Assembly: GCF_015686695.1 (NCBI RefSeq)
Contig: NZ_JADPMR010000004.1
Coordinates: 1,364,001 to 1,428,000 of the forward strand
DNA: 64,000 bases
Origin: Vibrio nitrifigilis
GTDB lineage: Bacteria > Pseudomonadota > Gammaproteobacteria > Enterobacterales > Vibrionaceae
Direction of reading: 5' to 3'
The notes under the pieces are model-generated. The model was not told the DNA's origin, did no database searches, and saw only the letters and a program-made list of their open reading frames with translations. This document shows, piece after piece, positions 55,301 through 62,853 of this stretch; position 1 is the first letter of the stretch, and every line of letters starts with the position of its first letter. The translations under genes were made by a program, and so were the position numbers.

Positions 55301-56374
55301 ATGAAAAAATGGACTTATCAATCACTCTCAGGTCGTCAATCTCTTATTGCAACATTCGTGACTGGCGCACTACTCGCTAGTGCAGCAATGCCCGCCGCAG
55401 CTGAAACCACACTGTATGTTGGGATGAACGGTGGCACCATGCAGAAAATGTATGAGCAGTATGTCTTCCCTCCTTTTGAAAAAGCCAATGATGTCAAAAT
55501 CATGGTGATTCCGGGCACCTCTTCTGATGTATTGGCAAAAGTTCGTGCCAGTAAAGAAAACCCACAAATGAATCTGATGTTTCTTGATGATGGTTTAATG
55601 TATCGCGCCATCAAAATGGGCCTTTGTACACAAACCCATTTGGATCAAGATATTGACCAACAAATTTATCAATCGGCTCACATCAAAGGTAATATGGCGA
55701 CAGCCGTGAGTATTGGCTTAACCGGGATTGGTTATAACACGAAGATGTTTAAAGAAAACGGCTGGGCAGCCCCTACCTCATGGAACGATCTGGCTGATCC
55801 AAAATATAAAGGTAAGTTGATTTTCCAATCGCTTCCTTCTTCTACCTTTGGTTTACACGCGTTCTTGATGTTTAACCGTCTGCACAATGGTACAGAAGAT
55901 AATGTGAATCCAGGCTTTAAAGCATGGCCAGATACAGTGGGTAAAGATGTAAAAGTCTATATTGCTGGTTCGTCAAAACTATCTGAAATGGTACAAACCA
56001 ATGAAGCCGGTATATTCCCAATAACGCCAACCTTAGTCTCTGCATGGAAGGCAAAAGGAGTCGATGTGGCGTATGCCAATCCAAAAGAAGGCTCAGTCAC
56101 ACTCTTCTATACTCAATGTGTTGTGAACAATAGTAAAAACCAAGAGCTAACCCAAAAACTGGCTAACTGGGTATTATCGGAAAAAGCCCAAGCACTAGCA
56201 CTGAAACATGCGGCTTATATACCCGTTAACTCCAAAGTTAAAGGCACCGGGATTGAAAAACAGGAACTAGAAAAGAGTGCGGAATATATGAAAACAGCGG
56301 TGACGTTAGATTGGGATAAGATCAACCATAACCGTCCAACATGGAACAAACGTTGGAACCGCGAAGTCGAATAA
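55301..56374 (+). CDS. Periplasmic binding protein of the polyamine-type importer
   Basis: 357 residues with a signal peptide cleaved around AMPAAAE. PotD/FbpA-like fold: TLYVGMNGGTMQKMYEQYVFPPFEK start, then STFGLHAFLMFNR and SVTLFYTQCVVNN. GGAGAAACAC precedes the ATG. The open frame starts in the HcnC-like gene, but that is read-through. Placed after the dehydrogenase genes, so transport and oxidation are one transcription unit. Confidence 0.88.
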   Translation: MKKWTYQSLSGRQSLIATFVTGALLASAAMPAAAETTLYVGMNGGTMQKMYEQYVFPPFEKANDVKIMVIPGTSSDVLAKVRASKENPQMNLMFLDDGLMYRAIKMGLCTQTHLDQDIDQQIYQSAHIKGNMATAVSIGLTGIGYNTKMFKENGWAAPTSWNDLADPKYKGKLIFQSLPSSTFGLHAFLMFNRLHNGTEDNVNPGFKAWPDTVGKDVKVYIAGSSKLSEMVQTNEAGIFPITPTLVSAWKAKGVDVAYANPKEGSVTLFYTQCVVNNSKNQELTQKLANWVLSEKAQALALKHAAYIPVNSKVKGTGIEKQELEKSAEYMKTAVTLDWDKINHNRPTWNKRWNREVE

Positions 56375-56398
56375 ATATGTAGTCTGATTCAGTGTGAA

Positions 56399-56424
56399 AA
56401 GGCCGCTAAATACGCAGCGGCCTT
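56399..56424. terminator. Terminator, possibly bidirectional
   Basis: AAGGCCGCT pairs with AGCGGCCTT (9 bp, 8-nt loop), followed by ATTTTG, ending the dehydrogenase operon. It faces the convergent YqjK-like gene. Confidence 0.85.
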
Positions 56425-56444
56425 ATTTTGCTTGAATAGCTTGC

Positions 56445-56711
56445 TTAATATATGTTTAGAGAACATCTCTGAGATACTTGTCTCAAAGCCCTAATCACCA
56501 AACGTTTATGGCTAAAGGACGCTTTAGAAAAGATGTTGAATAATCCTAATGAAACAACCAACGCTCCTCCGGAACGTAAAGGGTAACTCTTCACATAGTT
56601 TTTTGCTTCAGATTGTAAACAGCATATCGAAGAATGAACATCTTGAGCTAATATTTTGCCTTTCGAACGATGAGCTTTAATCATCTTAATCTTCTTTTTG
56701 AGTAAAAACAT
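56445..56711 (-). CDS. YqjK-like small basic protein
   Basis: 88 residues, strongly basic, with a central hydrophobic stretch (SGGALVVSLGLFNIF). Third gene after the DUF883 and holin-like genes, the same order as yqjD-yqjE-yqjK in enterics, which is the main reason for the name. The ATG at 56711 has AAGG-CATAG upstream and overlaps the previous stop by 26 bp. Function unknown. Confidence 0.65.
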   Translation of the reverse strand: MFLLKKKIKMIKAHRSKGKILAQDVHSSICCLQSEAKNYVKSYPLRSGGALVVSLGLFNIFSKASFSHKRLVIRALRQVSQRCSLNIY

Positions 56712-57147
56712 CTATGCCTTCTTTTATTTGTTCTCTGGTTCTTTTTAGCGAAACAAATCTATTAAGATAGTGTTGATAAAACATTAATATGATTAAAATT
56801 ATGGCTAAAGCCCCCACAAAACTAACACTACCTAATATTATTGAGCTAGTTATTTCAAAGGTAACAACGGCAATCAGTATGCATAGTGACAGAAAAAAAA
56901 TTAGCATTAAGAAAAGCAATAATACCGATACAATCACTTTTCTTTTTAACGCTATGACACTCATATCTAACTCAAGAAAAAAAAGTTTTATAGTATTATC
57001 ACCCCACTCTTGCGAGTATGCTGCAATATCTCGCAAACGCGCGACAAGCCCTAGTAGCTCAGTTATTGGCTGCTTTGGTTGTTGATGAGCTTCTTGTGAT
57101 GGGCCACCTTGCTCGGTGGCCTCTCTCTCTTTTCTTTGATTAGACAT
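56686..57147 (-). CDS. YqjE-like holin-superfamily membrane protein
   Basis: 153 residues. Two strong membrane segments (about 62-90 and 95-125) between a Pro/Gln-rich N-terminus and a basic C-terminal helix, as in the Phage_holin_3_6/YqjE group. Despite the name these chromosomal members are not lytic phage holins. Lies 11 bp after the DUF883 gene. No good ribosome site, so translation may be coupled. Confidence 0.7.
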   Translation of the reverse strand: MSNQRKEREATEQGGPSQEAHQQPKQPITELLGLVARLRDIAAYSQEWGDNTIKLFFLELDMSVIALKRKVIVSVLLLFLMLIFFLSLCILIAVVTFEITSSIILGSVSFVGALAIILIILMFYQHYLNRFVSLKRTREQIKEGIDVFTQKED

Positions 57148-57158
57148 AGAATTGGCTA

Positions 57159-57407
57159 CTATTTTAATAACTTAGCTAGCACTACACCGGCTACAAAAGC
57201 ACACCCTATACTAACGAATGGTTTATCTTTCACCATATTTTCCGCACTACCGGAAACTGAGTTCAATGCCTTTTTACTCGATTCGACATTCTTCTTCGTC
57301 TCTTCTTTTATGGTTTCTGCTGCTTCTTTGGTTAATTCTTCAGCTTTAGTACGTACATCGTCAATTTTTTCTCCAGTAGTCGTATGTTGCATTTTTTCGT
57401 TAGCCAT
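57159..57407 (-). CDS. ElaB/YqjD-like (DUF883) membrane-anchored protein
   Basis: 82 residues: charged helical coiled coil (about 10-55, KAEELTKEAAETIKEETKK) and a C-terminal membrane anchor with glycines (PFVSIGCAFVAGVVLAKLLK). E. coli ElaB, YqjD and YgaM of this family anchor to the inner membrane and bind ribosomes in stationary phase. GGAGGGAAAT precedes the ATG. First gene of the yqjDEK-like operon, under the sigma54-type promoter at 57461-57478. Confidence 0.85.
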   Translation of the reverse strand: MANEKMQHTTTGEKIDDVRTKAEELTKEAAETIKEETKKNVESSKKALNSVSGSAENMVKDKPFVSIGCAFVAGVVLAKLLK

Positions 57408-57460
57408 ATTTCCCTCCGGAATTTATTTATATTTTGATACTTTAGATATCGATATTATTC

Positions 57461-57478
57461 AAGCGATTTTCATGCCAA
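57461..57478 (-). promoter_or_regulatory. Sigma54-type promoter of the yqjDEK-like operon
   Basis: Minus strand TTGGCATGAAAATCGCTT: -24 GG at 57476-57475 and -12 GC at 57464-57463, 12-bp register exact, one change in TTGC (TCGC). Start near 57451, 44 bp before the ATG. Confidence 0.65.
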
Positions 57479-57635
57479 CTCATTCAAGGCCAGAGAAACT
57501 AGAAAATAAACATTAGCATCTATATAAATATTGTAATAATTTCATATTTTATAAAAATACTATGTAAATTTTACCTATAAAATAAAAATACAAACATTCA
57601 ACTTTGTGTAAACATTGCCTTAAGAGAAATTATGA

Positions 57636-57652
57636 TTGGCATATAACATGCA
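57636..57652 (+). promoter_or_regulatory. Sigma54-type promoter of the 57702 gene
   Basis: TTGGCATATAACATGCA: -24 GG at 57638-57639 and -12 GC at 57650-57651, register exact, one change (ATGC for TTGC). Divergent to the yqjDEK-like promoter 160 bp away. A GTAAATTTTAC palindrome at 57564-57574 lies between them, about 90-120 bp from each start, a suitable place for an activator site. Confidence 0.6.
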
Positions 57653-57701
57653 TTTAATAAACTAATATTCCTATTACCTTATCAAATTAAAGACTGTTCA
57701 C

Positions 57702-58112
57702 ATGATAGTGCTAATGAAGAATAGAAGAGAAATAAGTGACATAAGTAACACCTTGGAAAAACACTACCAAGCGTGTTCTAAATTAACACACAAGACAGCC
57801 TACGATTCCATTTTTCGTTCTGTCTCACGCTTTATCACTTTGGAGGAAGCTCTGCTTAACCAATTAACCCAGTTTGACTGCGATAAAAACAACATTCAAA
57901 TTAGGAAAAACCAATTCAATAATACTGAAATATTTGAAAGTTACGGTGAGCTGCTCAACGCTAATACTTCTTTGATTAAATATCTAACGGAAATGATCGC
58001 TGTGATCGAAAATATTGAAGTCTGCTCGCTATTATCTTATTGGACGGCAGCCATGAAAATTGAGAATGATGATATCGCCTCGAAAATCGAGTATGCACAC
58101 ACAATCACCTAA
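57702..58112 (+). CDS. Unknown helical protein
   Basis: 136 residues, all-helical by composition, with no signal peptide or membrane segment. The pattern of long helices with conserved-looking His/Glu positions (EKHYQACSKLTHKTAY, RFITLEEALLNQL) could be a ferritin-like four-helix bundle, but I cannot assign a family. The ATG at 57702 lacks a good ribosome site. ATG at 57714 is an alternative. It is preceded by a sigma54-type promoter and followed by a hairpin. Confidence 0.6.
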   Translation: MIVLMKNRREISDISNTLEKHYQACSKLTHKTAYDSIFRSVSRFITLEEALLNQLTQFDCDKNNIQIRKNQFNNTEIFESYGELLNANTSLIKYLTEMIAVIENIEVCSLLSYWTAAMKIENDDIASKIEYAHTIT

Positions 58113-58139
58113 GTGACTATATCCCTCACATAAAAATAA

Positions 58140-58168
58140 AATAAGGCCTAAGCAGTTTAGGCCTTATT
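58140..58168. terminator. Bidirectional terminator
   Basis: AATAAGGCCTAA pairs perfectly with TTAGGCCTTATT (12 bp, 5-nt loop), between convergent genes at 58112 and 58182. Confidence 0.85.
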
Positions 58169-58181
58169 CAGTTCAATTCGT

Positions 58182-59795
58182 TTAAAGTGTACAAATGGTC
58201 AATGCATTACGTTTGATTGTGACTACCAAGCGATCTGCAGTAAAAGGCTCTCCATCCACCACATAATCAAATGGTTGCGGAGCAGATATAACAACTCGTT
58301 GAGCACAGTTATAAGTAAAACGCTGTGCCTTTTCACGCACATCTAATGCAGAAAGTGTAATATCTGATAACGCTAGCAACCTTTCTCCGACACTTTGCGT
58401 TCCTTCAAGATACGTAATATGAAGTAAGCCATCGCTTGGTTCGGGCATAGGGCCGCCTTGAGCAAGCACGGTAGTAAAAGGCGCAGTATTCGCCACTACC
58501 AGGCTTGAAACACTCAAGCTCTGTTCTGCAGAGTCATCTTGCTGATAAGTTAGATCAATAGGAGTATTTTGGGCTAACGAATTGAAGAACCCATTCAAAT
58601 AGGCTAATTGCCCACTTTGATTTTTCTTTTCTCGCTCGGCGTATTCGATCATTTTCTGCTCAAATCCAATCCCCAGAACGAGCAGCATCAATTTCTCATT
58701 ACAATAAGCAATATCAATTTTTTTCTCTTGGCCGGACAAAATAGCCTCACAAGGCTTTTCAACCGGAAATACTTTAATTTCTCCCCCATAAAGAACGTGA
58801 CACAGTGTATTAGCCGTTCCAAGAGGGATAGCGCCAAATCTAACATCAGACCCCACTAACATATTCGCGACTTCAGACAGCGTGCCATCACCACCCGCTG
58901 CAACTACTAGTCCAGCGTTATTTGCCATTGCTTCTTTAGTCAGTTCTTCAGCAGATATGTCTTTGGATGTAAACTTAATTTTTAATGGGTATTCAGTAGT
59001 AAGCCTATCAATAATTCTTTTTCCATAGCGATGCCAAGCACCAGCTCCAGAGACAGGATTAGCAATAAGCCAAACAGCAGAGACCTGTTCAAGTTCACCT
59101 TCGTTTCTTAATTTGTGCAGCGCCCGTAACTGCCTTTTGTTTAACCTTGCGGTACTTCGAACATTGTGAATACAATCTAACGCTTGTTCGACAGTCAAGT
59201 GTGGATCTTTGCTAAGTAGATAGGCAGCAACAACAAACACTGAACGGCCTCGCCCTAGTGCGCAATGGACGACCACTGCTTTATCTTGTGCAATCTGCGT
59301 ATCAATCCAATTAAGGGCATGTTTTAATTGTTCAGTAGTCGGCACCGTGTGATCCAACACTGGAATAGTGAAATAGTCGAACTGCTTGTCGATAATAGCA
59401 CTTTCTAACCCAGCAAACTCAGCCGTCACATCAACAATACTACTTACGTTATGTTTCTTTAATTCACTGATTTCTGAGGAGAGTAAGCGCCGAGACACAT
59501 AGAGGTTAGGTGCAACATGATGAATAGCTGGGATTTTATCTCGACTACGGCTCCAAGCATTGTAAGCTTTAACACCTAATAGAAAGGGTATAAAAGCCCA
59601 ACGAATCCACCATACTATTTTGCCATCTTCATTTTTTTTAAAAATTGAAGGAATATTGTAAAGGTACGCGATAGTAACTAGAAATATCGACATCCCTACC
59701 CAACCACATACAACTTTGAGCAATAGGTTCGATATCGCCACGACAGCAGCAAAACATAAGATAGTGATCAATAAGTAATATTTAACCATAAACAT
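58182..59795 (-). CDS. Dual-specificity phosphatase / diacylglycerol kinase fusion
   Basis: 537 residues in three parts. N-terminal membrane segments (about 1-80, three hydrophobic stretches). A DSP-type phosphatase (about 95-235) with HCALGRGRS, catalytic C178 and Arg in the CX5R loop. A YegS/DAGK-type lipid kinase (about 245-537) with GGDGT at 301-305 and a C-terminal substrate lobe. Such a protein could dephosphorylate and phosphorylate lipids at the inner membrane. Start at 59795 with GAGGTGCCGTAAG upstream. No sigma54 site was found before it. Confidence 0.87.
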   Translation of the reverse strand: MFMVKYYLLITILCFAAVVAISNLLLKVVCGWVGMSIFLVTIAYLYNIPSIFKKNEDGKIVWWIRWAFIPFLLGVKAYNAWSRSRDKIPAIHHVAPNLYVSRRLLSSEISELKKHNVSSIVDVTAEFAGLESAIIDKQFDYFTIPVLDHTVPTTEQLKHALNWIDTQIAQDKAVVVHCALGRGRSVFVVAAYLLSKDPHLTVEQALDCIHNVRSTARLNKRQLRALHKLRNEGELEQVSAVWLIANPVSGAGAWHRYGKRIIDRLTTEYPLKIKFTSKDISAEELTKEAMANNAGLVVAAGGDGTLSEVANMLVGSDVRFGAIPLGTANTLCHVLYGGEIKVFPVEKPCEAILSGQEKKIDIAYCNEKLMLLVLGIGFEQKMIEYAEREKKNQSGQLAYLNGFFNSLAQNTPIDLTYQQDDSAEQSLSVSSLVVANTAPFTTVLAQGGPMPEPSDGLLHITYLEGTQSVGERLLALSDITLSALDVREKAQRFTYNCAQRVVISAPQPFDYVVDGEPFTADRLVVTIKRNALTICTL

Positions 59796-59866
59796 CTTAC
59801 GGCACCTCACTATGATGTTGTATGTTGGCTTTACTCGACAGGGAAATATCTAAACGGATAATCTTA

Positions 59867-59920
59867 TATACCCAAATAGCAAAAACAGAAATCTGAGCCT
59901 TGACTAGGAGCAAATACATT
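59867..59920. repeat. Half copy of the TATACCCAA dispersed repeat
   Basis: Begins TATACCCAAATAGC and retains GAGCAAATACATTCTCTC, the degenerate interior. The right end is missing. Confidence 0.45.
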
Positions 59921-59977
59921 CTCTCTAAACAGCCACGTGGGCTTATTAAGTGTTCTCAAGAACACAAATAAAGACAA

Positions 59978-60002
59978 CCACCAAAGAACGCATCCTTGGT
60001 GG
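59978..60002 (-). terminator. Terminator of the BON/DUF1328/lipoprotein operon
   Basis: CCACCAA pairs with TTGGTGG (7 bp, 11-nt loop). The minus-strand 3' side is T-rich (TTGTCTTTATTT). 12 bp beyond the lipoprotein stop. Confidence 0.7.
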
Positions 60003-60013
60003 CACTTACGCAA

Positions 60014-60208
60014 TTAACAGTCCGTATCTTTCTGGTCAAGATCTGATTTAATATCTTCACATTTATCTTCGATGGCATTTTGCGTATCTGTCGCAGCGTT
60101 ATCGACTTTTTCACCTGCTTTTTCCATAGGGCCTTGGTTATCACAAGCCATTAACGTAAAACCTAAACCGACTACTGTTGCTGCTTTTACTAACGTTGAA
60201 ATTTTCAT
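60014..60208 (-). CDS. Small lipoprotein (entericidin-like)
   Basis: 64 residues. Lipobox LMAC with acylated Cys at about residue 22, after a KISTLVKAATVVGLGFT signal. The mature part is short, acidic and helical (GEKVDNAATDTQNAIEDKC) and reads like small stress-induced lipoproteins. The ATG at 60208 with AGGAGTGAAAAT upstream is chosen over 60265. Last gene of the operon. Confidence 0.78.
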   Translation of the reverse strand: MKISTLVKAATVVGLGFTLMACDNQGPMEKAGEKVDNAATDTQNAIEDKCEDIKSDLDQKDTDC

Positions 60209-60248
60209 ATTTTCACTCCTAATAGTTTGTTTTATTGAATCTTTATAT

Positions 60249-60416
60249 CTATTTTCTCTTGCCAATCATTGCCATCACTATTGAAATAACGAACGACAAA
60301 GCAAACAAGTAAAAAATCACTTTCGCTATTGCTGCAGCTGTACCAGCAATCCCACTAAAACCAAACATGGCAGAAATGAGTGCAATAACTAGAAATATCA
60401 GTATCCATCTCATCAT
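60249..60416 (-). CDS. DUF1328 small membrane protein (YtjA-like)
   Basis: 55 residues: MMRWILIFLVIALISAMFGF then SGIAGTAAAIAKVIFYLFAL, two membrane segments with the GF-x-GIAGTA-A-IAK pattern of DUF1328, ending in IGKRK. AAGGATATTCACC precedes the ATG at 60416 (or 60413). Lies 29 bp after the BON gene and 40 bp before the lipoprotein gene. Role unknown. Family members are stress-associated. Confidence 0.85.
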   Translation of the reverse strand: MMRWILIFLVIALISAMFGFSGIAGTAAAIAKVIFYLFALSFVISIVMAMIGKRK

Positions 60417-60445
60417 GGTGAATATCCTTTACTCGTAATCTGCGC

Positions 60446-61000
60446 TTACTGGGTTACAGTAATTTCATCTACTACCTGGGTCACATCCGCAGTATTTTGC
60501 GCAATATTAATCGCAAGGTCTTGCTGCGCATCAGTATCTAGCTGCCCCTCAAGAGTGACAACACCATTATTTGTCGATACATCAATATTGGTGCCACTCA
60601 CGTTTGAGTCCATTAATAAACGTGTTTTAACAATCGAGGTAATTTTGGCGTCATTTAACTGCCCGAAAGAACTATCGGCATCATCACTTTGTTTGTCGAT
60701 CACCGTTAACTTATTTTCAACGTCCTTAACACCATCAAGCCCTTCAACCAACTCTCCGGCTAGATCTTTATCAACGTCATTGTCAACTTTCCCGGTCAAT
60801 GTAACGACACCATGTTCTACATCAGTATTAATATCGAAAGAATTTAAATTTGTATTAAGAAGCAATACTGTTTCCGCTTTGCCATCTACCCAAGCATCCA
60901 TTGATTTATTTTTCCATTGATTAGAACTTGCGGCAAAAGTAGACATTGAAGTAGTACATAGCATTGAAGTGATAAGAAGATTTTTCGTCATGTTTTTCAT
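60446..61000 (-). CDS. Periplasmic two-BON-domain protein (OsmY-like)
   Basis: 184 residues: signal peptide (MKNMTKNLLITSMLCTTSMSTFA) then two BON domains (about 40-105 and 117-183), each with the GVVTL / VKDVENKL or ADVTQVVDEI pattern. OsmY-like proteins protect the envelope in osmotic and stationary-phase stress. GAGGAAATAGAT precedes the ATG. First gene of the operon behind the best sigma54 site in the window. Confidence 0.9.
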   Translation of the reverse strand: MKNMTKNLLITSMLCTTSMSTFAASSNQWKNKSMDAWVDGKAETVLLLNTNLNSFDINTDVEHGVVTLTGKVDNDVDKDLAGELVEGLDGVKDVENKLTVIDKQSDDADSSFGQLNDAKITSIVKTRLLMDSNVSGTNIDVSTNNGVVTLEGQLDTDAQQDLAINIAQNTADVTQVVDEITVTQ

Positions 61001-61046
61001 ATCTATTTCCTCTTATTTAAAATTTTCTTTAAATACATCCAGATAT

Positions 61047-61064
61047 AAGCAACGACCATGCCAC
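61047..61064 (-). promoter_or_regulatory. Sigma54-type promoter of the BON operon
   Basis: Minus strand TGGCAT-GGTCG-TTGCTT, the closest consensus match in the window: -24 GG at 61062-61061, -12 GC at 61050-61049. Start near 61037, 37 bp before the ATG. TGTGAATTATTTACA at 61139-61153, about 110 bp upstream, is a possible activator site. 61001-61346 holds nothing else I can support. Confidence 0.75.
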
Positions 61065-61346
61065 CAATATAAGAAACTGATTTTAAATAATATTTTTATA
61101 TTTAACCATTACCTTGTTATAAATTTCGATTGTAGCAATGTGAATTATTTACACTCTCTTTGAAAAAATTATCCACATAGACCCTTTATGTTAGGTATGA
61201 ATAATTAAAAAAAGACATAGCTAATTACTTTTTACCCACCGATTAAACGCCACCATTTCTGACAGTTATCTTTCATTTAAAACATATTTATAAGACTTAA
61301 ATTTTTAAATTTATGATATCCTAATATTCTAAATATCCGGAGAATA

Positions 61347-62702
61347 ATGAGTATAAAAATGCAACGTCCTAGCCTCTTTATGTACATACAAAATGAAACA
61401 TTAAGCGACAATATTTTGCGATTGGAACCTGTTAAAAACTTCTCTGCGATGACAGATAATGTTCAGAAGCATTGGATAGACACATTAGAAAAACATCAGC
61501 CAAACTTAGCTATTATAGAACTATCCGAATTTACTCAAGATGATTACCAACGTTTAAAAACAACCACCGCTTTTCATAATATCGAGATCATCTTTATCAG
61601 TCCCGGAACGCCTAATCCGAACATAGATAATTTAATGGGTGTGAACGCCATTTTTCATTATCGCCAACCTGTTGATATGTCTGTATTGTCAGAAACACTC
61701 AATGAGATCAGTATTTACTATCAAAGTCTTAATTCCATAGGTCAGTCCATTTCAAGCAGCAATTTAGATCAATATGGGTTACTCGTTGGTTCTTCAGCAT
61801 CAATGCATACTTTGTATAGATTGATTAGACGAGTCGCAAAAACCGACGCTAACGTCTTAGTTATCGGAGAAAGTGGGTCAGGAAAAGAGCTAGTTGCTCA
61901 AACTATTCACCTAGCTAGTGAACGTAATCAACAACCTTTTATTGCGATAAACTGCGGGGCTATAGCGCCAGAGCTCATTGATAGTGAGCTGTTTGGGCAT
62001 GAAAAAGGAGCATTTACGGGAGCCAATAAAACCCATAATGGCGTATTTGAACAAGCTGATGGTGGCACGCTCTTTTTAGACGAAATAACCGAGATGCCTT
62101 TAGAACATCAAGTAAAACTCTTAAGGGTACTTGAGTGTGGTGAGTATCGGCCTGTTGGGAGTCAAAACACAAAGTATGCTGACGTGCGAGTCATTGCCGC
62201 AACTAACCGAGACCCACAAGTCGCTATCGAAGAACAGTTTTTAAGGGAAGACCTTTACTTTAGACTGTCACACTTTCCTATCCATGTTCCTCCCCTTAGG
62301 GAGCGTGGTAATGATATTGTTGGATTAGCAAAACATTTTATCAGCCACAGGAATGCCAACGAAGAGCAAGTAAAAACGATTCTTGAATCCGCTATCAACA
62401 AAATTGCGCTCTACGATTGGCCCGGAAACGTACGTGAACTCAAGCACTGCATTGAGCGTGCCTTTATTCTTGCCGATGATGTCATCAAAGATGAACATCT
62501 AATCTTTGATACGCCACCACTTGAAACGGGTTCAACAACAGCACATTCCGTTCCAACGGGCGTACCGTTAGAAGAGCTTGAAAAAGCAGCGATCATGCAA
62601 ACCCTAGAAGACCGAGAAGGTAATAAGACAGAAACTGCGCAAGACTTAGGGATTAGCGTCAAAACGCTCTACAATAAACTCGATAAATATCAAAGTAATT
62701 AA
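61347..62702 (+). CDS. Sigma54-dependent transcriptional activator with degenerate receiver
   Basis: 451 residues. N-terminal receiver-like fold (about 1-125) without the acidic pocket (PSLFMYIQNE) or the phospho-acceptor Asp (LAIIELSEF). AAA+ domain (about 145-385) with Walker A GESGSGKE at 174-181, the sigma54-contact loop GAFTGA at 221-226, Walker B GGTLFLDE and the arginine finger region REDLYFRL. C-terminal Fis-type helix-turn-helix (ETAQDLGISVKTLYNKL). CCGGAGAATA precedes the ATG. No sensor kinase gene adjoins it. Divergent from the BON operon, whose sigma54 promoter it probably serves. Confidence 0.9.
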   Translation: MSIKMQRPSLFMYIQNETLSDNILRLEPVKNFSAMTDNVQKHWIDTLEKHQPNLAIIELSEFTQDDYQRLKTTTAFHNIEIIFISPGTPNPNIDNLMGVNAIFHYRQPVDMSVLSETLNEISIYYQSLNSIGQSISSSNLDQYGLLVGSSASMHTLYRLIRRVAKTDANVLVIGESGSGKELVAQTIHLASERNQQPFIAINCGAIAPELIDSELFGHEKGAFTGANKTHNGVFEQADGGTLFLDEITEMPLEHQVKLLRVLECGEYRPVGSQNTKYADVRVIAATNRDPQVAIEEQFLREDLYFRLSHFPIHVPPLRERGNDIVGLAKHFISHRNANEEQVKTILESAINKIALYDWPGNVRELKHCIERAFILADDVIKDEHLIFDTPPLETGSTTAHSVPTGVPLEELEKAAIMQTLEDREGNKTETAQDLGISVKTLYNKLDKYQSN

Positions 62703-62714
62703 TAAATGGGATTC

Positions 62715-62750
62715 ACTCTACTGATAATGTAACCGTATTATCAGTAGAGT
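62715..62750. terminator. Terminator hairpin
   Basis: ACTCTACTGATAAT pairs perfectly with ATTATCAGTAGAGT (14 bp, 8-nt loop), between the activator and the convergent amidase gene. Only a weak T-rich tail. Confidence 0.75.
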
Positions 62751-62853
62751 TGATGTTTCAGTGAGTTTCAAACATTCACACCTATGACACCAAGAAAACA
62801 CTTTAATATATTGATTTTAAAATGTTTATTTTATAATTATTAAATAAACTAGG

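Noticed and set aside
56686..57147. Phage holin / prophage remnant
   Set aside because: The holin-like gene is flanked by DUF883 and YqjK-like genes as in the chromosomal yqjDEK set; no other phage genes, integrase or attachment sites.
59996..60012. TGGCACTTACGC at the end of the lipoprotein gene as a sigma54 promoter
   Set aside because: GG-to-GC spacing is 9, not 12, and it lies in the terminator/coding end on the wrong strand for any gene.
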